Positions 1 through 10,229 of a DNA stretch of 64,000 bases are shown piece after piece. Made by a program: the position numbers and the translations under genes. The stretch lies in assembly GCA_036023115.1 (NCBI GenBank), contig JAYKKT010000079.1, positions 13,569,501-13,633,500 of the forward strand, in the 5' to 3' direction. Each line of letters begins with the position of its first letter. Within the stretch, counting starts at the first letter, position 1. Under the pieces are notes generated by a model. The model was not told the origin of the DNA. It worked only from the letters and a program-made list of their open reading frames with translations, and did no database searches. The DNA comes from Brasenia schreberi (Eukaryota > Streptophyta > Magnoliopsida > Nymphaeales > Cabombaceae).

Positions 1-1
1 T

Positions 2-553
2 CCCATTAACATATTCATCCTAGAGCTGATACAAACTTTGCTTAGGCATAGACTCGTGTTAGAGAAAATTCTAGAAAGAGCCAAGGTTAGCTCGAACATA
101 ACCCCTGAATCCTTGTCCAACCAAGTGGCGTTCATAGGAGCGAAAATGCCTATCGTGTTCTCGGAAGAGGATCTAAAAAAACCCTACGAGTCCCACAACC
201 AAGCCCTACATATCGAGATGGTTTTGAATCACCACTCTCTGGATAGGTGCCTAGTCGATGGGGGAGGAGGGCTCAACATCCTTCCACTTCACGTAGCATA
301 CCAAATCGGAGTCACCTTGACATCCGTAAGCTCAAGTCCCATCATAATCACTAGATATGATGGGAATGCGTCAAGACCTCTAGGATCCATCGAACTCCTC
401 ATAGAAACGGGAGGGATAGCACACATGGGGGTGTTCCATGTCTTGGACATCCACCCCCACTATAACCTATTATTGGGAAGGCCCTGGATACACAGCCTAT
501 GTGTTGTGCCATCCACCTTCCATAGGTGTGTCAAAATCTCTTTCGGGGACTAA
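2..553 (+). pseudogene. Gypsy protease (retropepsin-like) region
   Basis: This is the aspartic protease segment that would cut the Gag-Pol polyprotein in the virus-like particle. The active-site block is at about 251-275 (LVDGGGGLNIL), with the catalytic Asp codon at 257-259. The usual motif in these elements is D-x-G-S-S or D-S-G, so the Gly-rich version is unusual. A second conserved block (NLLLGRPWIH) follows at about 470-495. The reading frame is open from the window edge. The TAA at 551-553 interrupts a frame that continues as recognisable polyprotein, so it is probably a decay mutation. Same frame as the next segment. Confidence 0.75.
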
Positions 554-559
554 ATAGTA

Positions 560-1102
560 GTGATCCTAGGTGAGAGTCACCCACAGCTTCAGGGAATCAT
601 GAATTCCCCCTACTTGTCGAGTTTCCAGGACCACGAGGCCAACATGGGGCAGACCTTGGTCGAGCCACTAAAGCTCACACTTAAAAACCCTAGGAAGGTT
701 GTGTATGTCAAAGGGCCGCCCAAAGCTAACCCCCTCAAAACCCTGACTATCCTAGGAAAGGCCAAGAGTTACCCATTTCCAAAACCCCTAGACAAAAAGC
801 CTTATGTGCATAACATAGATGACAGCAAGTTCCAGGACCACGACTTGTATGAAAATTTTTCTAAAAACAAAAAGTCATGGAACATGCTGTTGAATATGGG
901 TTATATGCCATACAAGAGTCTAGGGGCACAAAATCAGGACCTCATAGAGCCCATATTGCCCAAGGCCAACCCAAGACGATATGGGATCGGCTATACTCCT
1001 ATCATAGCACCAGAGCCACCCCTTGTGACCACCTGGGTCAAGGGTGCCCTGGAACCTATCTTAGAAGAAACCTACGATTTAGACTTCCTGTTTAGAGTCT
1101 AA
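560..1102 (+). pseudogene. Gypsy polyprotein spacer between protease and RT
   Basis: The 180-codon stretch continues the protease frame after the stop at 551-553 and ends at a TAG/TAA region near 1100. I recognise no catalytic motif. Its content (many Pro, Lys and Asn; the segment WNMLLNMGYMPYKSLG at about 874-921 looks like a G-patch-type Gly motif) resembles the poorly conserved linker of plant gypsy polyproteins. It is kept as part of the element and not as a host gene, because protease lies directly before it and RT after it. Confidence 0.5.
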
Positions 1103-1245
1103 CTTGTGGCGTTTTCCTTTGTAGGTATGATGGAAGATCCCTTTCAAATAAAAAAACAAAAAAATTAGAAAAACTCGAAATCCAAAAACATTTCAAAAAA
1201 TTGTAAAAGCCAAAAATACTTGAAAATGAAAAACTCGAAAAAAGA
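1103..1245 (+). other. A-rich frame-breaking spacer between protease and RT frames
   Basis: The upstream polyprotein is in one frame and RT in another. The 143 bases between them are rich in A with several stops. A donor-like GTAGGTATG lies at about 1122-1130. Ogre elements are known to have a small intron at this place, so an intron is possible, but I see no clear acceptor. A comparable A-rich stretch occurs at 50110-50300 in the second gypsy element. Confidence 0.35.
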
Positions 1246-3180
1246 GTGGTTTGTATAGTTCCCAAAATTCTCTCTTTACAAAAACACAAAAAAATAAAAA
1301 ATCTACAAAATTCCCAAAAGATTTTGTATATAGTTGCTCCTGGTAAAAACTTGGAAAAAGCCAAGGATTTCGAAAGAAATGTTGTCTTCATAACAAGACC
1401 AAAAATTTCGAAACCCGTAGAAACCCCAAGTCAAAAACTAGGTATTTTTAAAATCCATGCATCAAATTCCCTAGGACCTACAGACCTCAAGAATGATCAA
1501 AACCCGGAAGTGGATCCCCTTAAGGAAGATCCCACTTCTGAGCTCCCAAAATTTCATAAAATTCTCGATTTTGAAAAACCCTTGAATTCAGCAGGAGGAG
1601 ATTTCATAGAGATAAACTTAGGGAGTGATTCAAAGCCCAAACTCATTAAGGTAAGCGCATGTTTGCATGAGCATGAAAGATCATCATTCATTGTATTTTT
1701 GAAAACCTACTTAGAAGTGTTTGCATGGACATACGAAGACATGCCGGGTATAGACCCACAAGTTGTAGAGCATCGTCTTTCCTTAGATGCGGATGTAAAA
1801 TCCATAAAGCAAAAGGGAAAATACATCCGAGGGAAAATACATCCGAACGTACACTCACAAGTCAAAGAGGGTTTAGAAGATCTATTAAAAGCGAGATTTA
1901 TAAAACTCATTGCGTACTCTGATTGGTTGTCAAATATCGTTGTTGTTCGAAAAACCAATGGAAAAATTCGAATATGCATCGATTTCAGAAACCTAAACAA
2001 AGCCACTCCAAAGGACAATTTCCCTTTACCCAACATTGATTTGATAGTCGATAGTACTACAAATCATGAGATGTTTTCGTTCATGGATGGCTATTCAAGA
2101 TATAATCAAATCAAATTAGCCCCACGAGATCAGGCTAAAATTGCTTTCACAACCCCTTGGGGCATGTACTGCTATACAGTCATGCCCTTTGGTTTGAAAA
2201 ATGCTGGCGCCACCTACCAAAGAGCTATGACTACGATCTTTCACGATCAAATTCATGAGCTCGTAGAGGTATATGTAGATGATCTCTTGGCTAAGTCAAA
2301 AACTCGATGCACTCATATCGAATGCTTACAAAAGATTTTCGAAAGGCTTAGACTTTATAAAGTAAAGCTAAACCCTCAGAAGTGAGTATTCGGAGTAGAA
2401 TCCGAAAAGCTTTTAGGATTTATGGTGAGCCAAAGGGACATAGAAGTCGACCCCTCTAAGTGTCGAGCCATCATAGACATGGCTCCATCCTCCAATCTCA
2501 CGCAAATTACTAGCCTCCAAGGTCGACTCAAATCCATTCATAGGTTTATCTCAAACCTGGCAACTAGATGCGAACCCTTCAACAAACTGTTGAGAAAAGG
2601 GATAAAAATTTTGTGGGATGATGAATGCCAAAAGTCTTTTGAAAGATTAAAAGCATACTTAGTTAATCCCCTTGTTTTAAATCCTCCAAAGCAAGGAAAA
2701 CCTCTGCTTTACATTTTTGTGCATGCGAATGCTTTGGGTGCCTTGTTAGCTCAATACGAGGATGATACGCATAAGGAGTATACCATATACTACATTTCGA
2801 AAACTCTCCTGACTTATGAAAGGAATTATCAAGCCATGAAGAAGACGTGCTTGGCCCTAGTTTGGGCCTGCTAGAAATTTCGACACTATTTCCTAGATCA
2901 TGAGATCTGGATAGTGTCCAAGCTTGATCCAATCAAACACTTGTTCGAAAAACCCATTCCCATGGGTAGATTAGGCAAATGGCAACTCCTTCTAATGGAG
3001 TATGATTTGAAATACCATTACCAGATCTCCATTAAGGGGCAAGCCCTAGCAGACTACGTGGCTGAGTTTCCCTTAGAGGATGCATATCCCACACTCGATG
3101 AAATGCCTAATGAAGGCATATTACAAAACCAATTTCAAAACCATATTTTGGCAAACTCTTTTGAAAACCAAGTGTGGAAA
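1246..3180 (+). pseudogene. Gypsy reverse transcriptase and first RNase H
   Basis: RT copies element RNA into DNA, and RNase H removes the RNA strand. Conserved RT blocks are visible: RICIDFRNLNKATPKDNFPLP (in part) at 1966-2028, FMDGYSRYNQI at about 2080-2112, MPFGLKNAGATYQRAM at about 2182-2229, and the catalytic YVDD at 2272-2283. RNase H follows (HANALGALLAQYE at about 2722-2760, YERNYQAMKK). The frame is constant but stops occur at 2383-2385 (TGA where a Cys is expected) and 2872-2874 (TAG for Gln). An exact 16-bp tandem duplication at 1815-1846 alters the stretch before RT without closing the frame. The ORF start at 1246 is only the first start-like codon after the A-rich spacer. Confidence 0.85.
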
Positions 3181-3762
3181 ATGCACTTCGATGGGGCACG
3201 AAACCAATGAGGGGCTGGTGCCGGGGTCATCCTCGTATCGCCTGAAAAGGGCGAAATACCCATAGCAATTCGCCTAGATTTCGAGTGTTCCAATAACATA
3301 GCTGAGTATGAAGCACTCATACAAGGTTTAAAATTTTCGAAAACTCTAGGGGCATCACACATTGAGGTCTTTGGAGATTCATTACTCGTTATAAACCAAG
3401 TTTTAAAAATTTGGCAAGTTAGAAACGAAAAGTTGCTTCCATATCATGAGTTGGCCACTCGATTGGTCGAATCCTTCCAATCGTGCACACTCACACATGT
3501 AGGAAGAGAGGATAATGGCATTGCCGACGCCCTCTCATCATTGGGTTCAGCCCTAAGGGTCGATCCCACTTTGGGAACCCGATCCTTAGAGATATGGCAT
3601 GTACCCACTCCATCCACACACGATTTAGAAATTTACCAAAACAACCCAAATTCTGATGAAAAACCTTGGTTTTATGACATAAAAGGCTTTTTAGAAAATG
3701 GGGGATTTGCTGAAAATGCCACATCAAAGGATAAGGCATTCATCCAGAAAATTTCTACCTGA
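3181..3762 (+). pseudogene. Gypsy second (archaeal-type) RNase H
   Basis: A second RNase H fold follows the first. The acidic residues are in the expected order: FDGA (about 3189), NNIAEYEALIQGL (about 3295), FGDSLLVINQ (about 3370) and GIADALSSLG (about 3519). This additional domain is characteristic of Tat-branch gypsy elements. A TGA at 3208-3210 splits it just after the first Asp. The frame then runs to a TGA at 3760-3762, where a +/-1 shift moves the coding frame before integrase. The domain is otherwise well conserved, so decay is not extreme. Confidence 0.8.
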
Positions 3763-4913
3763 TATGTGATTTTAGGTGGGTTTTGTACAAAAAATGTTTT
3801 ACCGGCGTCTTATTGAGGTGTGTCGACCTAGAGGAGGCTAGGATTATAATGAATGAATTCCACAATAGAGAATGTGGAGGTCATGTTAATGCCAATATGA
3901 TGGCAATGAAAATACTTAGGGCGGGTTATTTTTGGTCCACCCTGAAAAAGGATTGTCACGATCATGTTAGGAAGTGTCATCCATGTTAAGTGCATGGGCA
4001 CGCCATTCATATCCCCTCATCTTCATTGCATTCTGTGGTCAACCCCTGGCCATTTGCCATGTGGGCGTTTGATATTGTAGGACCAATATTTCCAAAGGCG
4101 TCGAATGGGCATATGTTCATTTTAGCAGCCACTGAGTACTTTTTCAAGTGGGTCGAAGCTACCTCCTTGACCAATGTCCAGGGGCAACATGTGGTGGCTT
4201 TCATTAGGAAAAACATCTTGGCTCAATTTGGAGTTCCAAGAGATCTTGTGTCCGATAATGGCACCCCATTCAAAAACGAGCGGATGGTCAAGTTGTGCAA
4301 CACCTATGGCATAACTCACCACTTCTCATCACCTTACTACCCTCAAGGCAACGGCCAAGCCGAAGCCACCAATAAGACTCTCATTAGCATTATTGAGAAA
4401 ACTTTAAAGAAAGGTAGGACGTGGCATGAGAAGCTGGATGAAGCCTTATGGGCTTATAGGACTTCCATCCGAACTCCCATGAATGCCACGCCATTTGAGT
4501 TGGTCTATGGCACAAATGCCATTCTCCCCATTCATACAAGGTTGCATTCATTCCATACATCCATTGCACTCGACCTTCCTCTAGAGACGCTTCAGCATGC
4601 TAGGATGGCCGAACTAGATTTGTTAGATAAGAGGCGACTCCTTGCTATGGATCATGCTCATGCATACCGGCAAAGGATAGTTCGACACTATGAGAAACAT
4701 ATGAAACCTCGCCACTTTGAAGTGGGAAATCTCGTGTTGAAAATCATCCACTATCATGGCCCACATCCACTTGGAAAGTGGCGACCCAAGTGGGATGGCC
4801 GTTATGTTGTGCGTGGAACCACCACAAACAACTCCTACTAGTTGATCGATGTAGAAGGTAGGAATTTAGCAGATCCTATCAATATTCAATACTTAAAGAA
4901 GTATCATGTATAG
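3763..4913 (+). pseudogene. Gypsy integrase (HHCC zinc finger, DDE core, C-terminal part)
   Basis: Integrase joins the cDNA to the chromosome. The HHCC zinc finger spans about 3861-3989 and ends in CHPC, followed by a TAA at 3987-3989 where Gln is usual. The catalytic triad codons are intact: Asp 4071-4073 (AFDIVGP), Asp 4254-4256 (SDNGTPF) and Glu 4362-4364 (GQAEATNK). The C-terminal part contains the GKWRPKWDGRYVV block, is cut by TAG at 4839-4841 and ends at TAG 4911-4913. The intact triad but broken frame shows a dead copy. Confidence 0.88.
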
Positions 4914-6037
4914 GGTCTAGTTAAATTCCCATTTTCGAAAATATTTTAGGAAACTTGCTTCAAAACTTTGAAAGCAAGGATCAAAGGCGAATTGGGTGAC
5001 CCTAAATGAGAGAATTCACACTTGCGAAAAAGTGGAGCTTTCCAAATACGTGGTTACATTTCAAAATCCTTCTTCTTACAAAGAAAGGCCTAGTTCAATG
5101 TAGCAAGATACTGGCAAGTAGTACGTGCTATTTCTAGATAGGCTGATCTGGAATGGATCGAGTATGACCTTGGGATAAGTCTTCCCCTCTTCTCTTCTCC
5201 TTCTAAAAGGAAAATTTGGCAAAAAACAAAGGGAAATCCCTACCAAAAGAAAATCTCTTTCCCAAAAAGAAAGCAAAATTGTAAAGAACAATTCGACTCT
5301 TCTGTGGAAAAGAGGGAATAAAGAAAAAATACTCCCGAAGGGAGACCCTCTATGAAAAAAGAAAGCAAAGGCCAAAAAGCTCAAGAAGAGCAGTTTTCCA
5401 CCTTTTATGCCTCAAACCATGGGACGCTTCAGAAGGGACCGTGGTATCTCTTTCCCATCCCTACGACTTATCCCAAGTAAAACATGGTTTATTTCAAGGA
5501 ATCCTAAAGTAAAAATAGGATTTACTTACGTAAATTTCATTTTGTTTGAGAATTCAACGTTTCGAGTAAGGCGTAGGAATTTTGAAATTTAGCTTGTTTT
5601 CTTATAAAACCTCCGATAGATTAGCGAGTGTCAAGACTCAAGTAATGGCAAACACGAGAAGCTAAAGGTCCTTAGGATCGAGGCTAAAAAGCAGTTTCCC
5701 TCTTGTAAATAGATTTTGAAAACTTGAACATTGAGAAACATAAGGCCCGCTCACTTGAAGCAGCAGGTCTTCATAAGTCTCAAAAGTTCAACCATACCAT
5801 CTGTTCTCTAGGAGGTCGCCCTTCTTGGCGTCTCATCCATATCATGCACTCGCATATCCACGCATGAACACTTCATAACATGATCCTCATTTAGGACCAG
5901 GAACCCATAGCAAGGGTCCCCTTTGGCGTGATATCTCCTCCTACCAGGTTTTAAAGAAAGGGTTTTGCTAAAAAATTGGGACGATCCCATATTTTCGAGA
6001 ATAGATCCAAGGAGACATTGAACAGGGGTGTTGTCGT
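4914..6037 (+). other. Gypsy 3' non-coding region between integrase and polypurine tract
   Basis: About 1.1 kb with no recognisable protein. A long stretch between integrase and the 3' LTR is usual in Tat-lineage elements. One short open frame (5407-5592) shows nothing I recognise. I see no host gene on either strand. Confidence 0.6.
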
Positions 6038-6075
6038 CTTTGCCATTATCCAAATCAATTTGGATAATGCCAAAG
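6038..6075 (+). repeat. 17-bp-arm hairpin directly before polypurine tract
   Basis: The arms at 6038-6054 and 6059-6075 are reverse complements with one mismatch, separated by a four-base loop TCAA. The right arm ends inside the first bases of the polypurine tract, so a stem-loop in the element RNA would abut the plus-strand priming site. Confidence 0.8.
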
Positions 6076-6084
6076 AGGGGCATC
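6072..6084 (+). promoter_or_regulatory. Polypurine tract of gypsy element
   Basis: The sequence AAAGAGGGGCATC lies directly before the LTR start TGTAAACACC. This is the position and composition expected of the plus-strand primer site, and it fixes the LTR boundary. Confidence 0.8.
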
Positions 6085-6725
6085 TGTAAACACCCTAAAA
6101 TCTCACGACTTTCTAAAAAAATACCTGGTTTACAAAAGCAGCCCCACAGGGCCATTTTGAGTCTGAAAACCCAAGAGCCTTTCAGAAACCTTGTACATAT
6201 TCGAAAATATATACGTACTGTTTTAAACTCTGTACAGATTACTTTTAATCTTGTAAATAGTGTCTTGAAGCCCTTTATCAAATATGAGTTTTGTAACCTG
6301 GGCTAAGCCCCATTTTCCCAAAAGCCAAAGGCGAATAGGTGGAGCATGCGAAGACGACACCTGATCCAGAAATAGCCTAGTAAGACGGTCATGAAGGCCA
6401 ATACCAAAAGCAACTTCAGAAGTCTGTTTTGAAGCCCAGAAGAGCAACCTGGCCTGATAAAAGCCAGGTTTAAAAGGTGAAAGGAAGGCCCACGCACGAA
6501 GCAGATGGCAAGCCCGGAGCACCAGAAAGCCAGATCAACCATTCTCACTCAAGCATCCCGAATTTGAACTAGGAAGATCATAAATGAGCAAAAATGAAGT
6601 TCAAAAGGCAGAAAGGAGTCCGGACGATACAGATTGGGGAAACCCAACACCAGACGGGTCACTGATGAAACCAGGGCCCGCATAGATCGTTCGCCTCGAG
6701 AAGCCAAGAAGGACTATCTAGAGAA

Positions 6726-7025
6726 ATTTTGATTTGGATCTGGACCATAAATATCTAGATCCAAATCCATATAGTGAATAGTGGTTGGATTTGGGCCAAT
6801 CCAAATAGTGTTTGGGTCGATCCAAATAGTGTTTGGATTTGGATTGGATCTAAATAGTGTTTGGATTGGATCGAATCTGGACCAAAATATCCAGATCTAT
6901 ATCCATAAAAATGTTGGATTTGTATTGGATACGGATCTCAAAATATCCGAGATCCAAGATTCAGATCCAAATAGTGTTTGGATTTGGGTCTGGATCCAGA
7001 TCTCAAACCCAAACCCAAATCCAAG
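6726..7025 (+). repeat. Degenerate ATCCAAATAGTGTTTGG repeats in U3
   Basis: The motif ATCCAAATAGTGTTTGGATT and variants recur at least five times, mixed with inverted GGATTTGG/CCAAATCC stretches. The block lies just upstream of the TATA box, so it occupies the enhancer part of the LTR. Open frames here are artefacts of the repeat. Confidence 0.75.
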
Positions 7026-7041
7026 ACCCACCTCAAATGCC

Positions 7042-7049
7042 TATAAATA
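7042..7049 (+). promoter_or_regulatory. TATA box of gypsy LTR
   Basis: TATAAATA followed by a purine-rich AGAGGTGAGGGG stretch, a typical plant LTR promoter core. Transcription would start roughly 30 bases downstream. Confidence 0.65.
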
Positions 7050-7778
7050 GAGGTGAGGGGGTCCATTACAAGGGGTTACGTGAATTGGAAGGGAGGAGAG
7101 AGAAGGTCCAAGGTGAGTGTTTAGTGCTTTATTTTATTTTAGGGTTTTAATTGTGGGTTAGTGTAGGGTTAGTCAAGGGTTGCTCCACCCTAATTGAATG
7201 GCTGAAATTGCTTGGACAAAGAGGTTTAAGGTGGCTGATTGGAGCTTAAGCACATCCTAAACCGGCATTAAGAGGTAAGCCCCCTAATACACCTTAAACC
7301 ATTCTTCTTAACTCCTCAAAACCATCCTAAACCCCCCTCAACCGACCTCACCTAATCCTACTTAAACACACCTAAGACCCTAACCGACTCCACCTAAGAC
7401 CCTAACTCACTCCCACCTAAACCCCCGGCCACTCTAAACCTACTCGCTCCCGCGCCGCACACCCTACAGGCGCCCCGCGCGCTTGGCGCACACCCCGCTC
7501 CCTCTCTGCCTTAGCGCCTACGACAGGCGCCTAGTGCCCGTCGCCCTAATCACCCGCCTGCCGCCCGACCTGCCGCAGCCGACCTCAACCACCTCACCTT
7601 CCGCCGTCTTGCCAGATGACCAACACCCTACCTGCGACCACTACCACGCCGCAGCCACCACCTGCCGTGACCTCTAGCCTACCATCCCAACTCCACATCA
7701 TACCCCAATCGAACCCCTCCTAGTTCCATCACCCCACCTACCTAGTATCATGACCCTTAGCTCCCATACCACCTATCC

Positions 7779-8509
7779 CAGCAAGCACGTATCTCTTAGC
7801 ATTCAGATTCCGCTTGAAAAAGCCATCTGGTTAATGGAGAAATATAAGTTACGAAATTAAACACGAAGACCCGTCGAGGCCGTCGTAGACATCGGCATGT
7901 TTTCTCGTGAAACTAATTAGGGTTTTTTTTTTTTCTTTCCGATTTTGATAGGTAAGCTGGGTTTGGCAGATCCCTCCCTGATGCATGCCCTGAGGCGTTG
8001 AACTCAAGTTGAAATTGGATTGATGGTTAATTCAAACCAAAAAGCATATAGTTGGTCAATGCTGTAACTACCAAGTTGTTTAAGTAATTGTCAAAGGCTA
8101 ACATGCGGAATAAGACACTTGTCCCACTTGTCCTGGATTAAGGGGACCCATAAAATGGACTATATCTGGATGAGGATTTAATTCATGAACCAAATACCAC
8201 GTGGGGTTCGGTTTGAATATTAACCGTTCATTCTTCCTTGTTCAATAAGACGTACCAGGCGCAGCTATACCACTTGTTATCTCGTTAGTTCTCCCTTGAC
8301 TTCTGCTTGACGAAACAACTCAGAGAAGCCTCGGATTGTGTCACAGGACACGCACCGGGAACCCTAGCGCCGTTCGAAGAGGGGTTAGAATTGCATATGA
8401 GCACACTGATGCATGCCGCTCACTTGCGTGCCATGACAATGCACAGTCTTTTGTCCTAAGCGCCTATCTCGCGCATAGGCCATAGACATTAGCGTAATCT
8501 CCCTTGTAA
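7779..8509 (+). repeat. 731-bp duplicated segment, copy 1
   Basis: Nearly identical, same length and same orientation, to 10230-10960; by eye only four substitutions differ. It shows no coding potential. The left boundary coincides with the end of the gypsy LTR and the right boundary is abrupt. The arrangement suits a tandem duplication of unit 7779-10229 of which the second copy is incomplete. Confidence 0.9.
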
Positions 8510-8745
8510 AGTACATCAAGTAATTGCTACATGATAAGCGTGTGGGGTGGGGGTTGCATGCGTATGTCACTCTTGTGCCTCAGTTGTCCAAAAAAGAAAA
8601 AAAAGGATAAGGGTGCCGGACTTTAAACCTGTCCCGGATTAGAGGGACTCATAAAAGGACCAATCTCCAAATGAGGATTCAATTTGTGGACCAAAAACCA
8701 TATACAGATCCTGTTTGAATCTTAAGTGCCCATTCTTGGGCAAGT
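8113..8745 (+). repeat. Two diverged direct copies of a ~120-bp motif
   Basis: The segment at about 8125-8250 (containing GTCCTGGATTAAGGGGACCC and AACCACGTGG-like text) recurs in diverged form at about 8625-8745 (GTCCCGGATTAGAGGGACTC and related). No coding. The origin is unknown; it may be an old local duplication or a small mobile element. Confidence 0.5.
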
Positions 8746-9231
8746 ACTGAAAATGCTTTTTTAGGCCCACGTGGAAGCGGACGGCCAGTTTTCCGGTGGC
8801 GTTATTCAAGGTTTCTTAGGCAGAACAGCCGTTCCTTTCTAGTTGTCGTTTTGTTGGGAACTTCGTTTATCTTTTCCTTTTCACTTACCCTTTTGGGATT
8901 TGCATGAGTTGGTCAAAAATGCCATATAATACACGGAATGAACAATGCATATTGATGTTGATGAGCACTCAACTTCGTTGAAGTTCGGTATATAATTAAT
9001 TTTCAAAAGAAAATATTATCAAGAGAATTTTCAAAAGGAACGATACCGTTACACCAAATCAATAAATGAATCATATCTTTACGACAAATAAATCCATATA
9101 TGCTTTATTTGTACCTTGAACAATAAATGATTTGTACATTACAAATTGAGTACAAATGAATGTCAATTTCCTATATTCCAATAATTTTTACTTTATTACA
9201 GATAAATAATTGAATCCACTGGACCGGAAAA
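8510..9231. other. Non-coding stretch downstream of PG pseudogene 1
   Basis: No open frame or element recognised apart from the diverged motif copy at about 8625-8745. The last ~60 bases (9170-9231) resemble the 3' flank of the intact PG gene near 21945-21995, so they belong to the PG duplication unit. Confidence 0.5.
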
Positions 9232-9862
9232 TCAAATGTTGGTGGTGACAAAGCCCATAAGCCTGAGATTCGAGCTACCCGATGATTGGAGGCAACTCGG
9301 TGGAACCATGGTGCCACTTGCACTCCCATATGCATGCTCGCAGGATGACTGCTTGCTGCCCATTGTATGTGAGCTGCACGTTAGACATCTTGATGCCTTG
9401 GCACGGTGCAGTTGCGCTGCATGCAAAATCGACGGCAACTTGAGTCGCTGATGTGCCCTTGATGTTGTTGTAGGTCACTTGGGAGATCTTGACACCGTAA
9501 TTCTGATCAAAGCACACATAAGATCAATGAACGATGAATCTTGGGAATAATTAATAGGTAACAAGAGCTTACTGTACTACAGAATAATTTCTTTTGTTTC
9601 ACTTTTCAACTTGGTAGTAAGTTACTACCTGGGTTGGTCAGCCATTTGACATTGTTGTCACAGTAATGCTGGTTTATGATGATGGGGTTCTTCACATTAT
9701 TCATGGTGATTCCATCGAAGACAATCCCTTTGGCAAAACCATTGCTGCTCCTTGCCCATGATTTTATCCCTAATCCATTGGTGGAACCCGTGAAAACCGT
9801 GCTCTTCACTGTGACGTTTTGCACGCCGGCTTCGTTAGCGTTCTCTTGTGACGTCTCCGATG
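9232..9862 (-). pseudogene. Polygalacturonase pseudogene 1 (exons 3-4 only)
   Basis: Minus-strand GH28 sequence. Exon 4 runs 9502-9232 and starts after a good AG acceptor. It carries VKISQVTYNNIKGTS and PCQGIKMSNVQLTYNGQ, then a one-base shift near 9370 moves the conserved Cys-rich tail into another frame. Exon 3 runs from about 9858 to 9630 and keeps NEAGVQNVTVK and NPIIINQHYCD, but the RIK motif is GIK, losing a conserved substrate-binding Arg. Its end is one base longer than in the intact gene, shifting frame before the donor. Exons 1 and 2 are missing: upstream of about 9860 the sequence passes directly into PG promoter-like DNA. This is a deletion derivative and cannot make an active enzyme. 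Confidence 0.88.
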
Positions 9863-10229
9863 TTGGTGCGTTGAGAGGGATCCATAATGCGTCTATATAT
9901 ACACGTCAAAGAAGCAGAAGCACATCTGAGCACGTACCTATTGTTCGTACCTATTGAGAGGAATCCAATAAATGTTTGATGTTGAATTGATAAATAGTAA
10001 CATCTTTCACCTAAAATTTTCAATGTTATTTCTTTGAACAATTGAAATAGTATATGTGCAAACATTTACGTAGATATTAATTACACGACAAACTGAACTG
10101 CGTAGTCTTTATCCATTCAATCCTCGAACTCATCACAGCAAGAAAACACAATAAGAGTTCGGTTCATGCAAAAGATGCACTAATTAACAGGTGTATCACC
10201 TCTAAACGAAGTCGTCTGACAGAATGATT
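9863..10229 (-). promoter_or_regulatory. Relic PG promoter region with TATA, upstream of pseudogene 1
   Basis: Read on the minus strand, a TATATATA stretch at 9893-9901 and surrounding text match the PG 5' flank at about 42460-42630 (shared blocks around GATGTTGGTG and TGTTTGATGTGGAATTGA-like sequence). In an intact gene this flank lies before exon 1, but here it is joined to exon 3. I see no gene in the rest of the interval. Confidence 0.55.

Larger units (their letters stand above)
1..7778 (+). mobile_element. Ty3/gypsy (Tat-like) retrotransposon, 3' part, decayed
   Basis: The domain order is protease, RT, RNase H, a second RNase H, integrase (zinc finger then DDE core), a long non-coding stretch, polypurine tract, LTR. 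RT before integrase defines Ty3/gypsy. A second RNase H between the first RNase H and integrase is known from the plant Tat/Ogre branch, so I place it there by inference. The 5' LTR and most of gag lie outside the window. Pol is broken by in-frame stops near 551, 2383, 2872, 3208, 3760, 3987 and 4839 and a frameshift near 3765-3783, so it is not autonomous. The LTR ends abruptly at 7778, where a duplicated segment begins. Confidence 0.9.
6085..7778 (+). repeat. 3' LTR of gypsy element (truncated at its 3' end)
   Basis: The LTR begins TGTAAACACCC after the polypurine tract. U3 holds a degenerate repeat array (6726-7025), and a TATA box lies at 7042-7049. A C-rich R/U5-like stretch (about 7280-7770) has many CCTAAACC-like runs. 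A terminal TGTCTACA-like end is not found before 7778, where the 731-bp duplicated segment starts abruptly, so the LTR is probably truncated. The short open frame at 7483-7677 reflects the C-rich composition and is not a gene. Confidence 0.75.

Noticed and set aside
6781..7150. Frames with repeated FGSIQIVFGFG-like text
   Set aside because: Produced by the U3 nucleotide repeat in several frames at once; no independent coding evidence.
7483..7677. Open frame rich in Pro, Ala and Thr
   Set aside because: Lies in the C-rich R/U5 part of the gypsy LTR; composition alone explains it.
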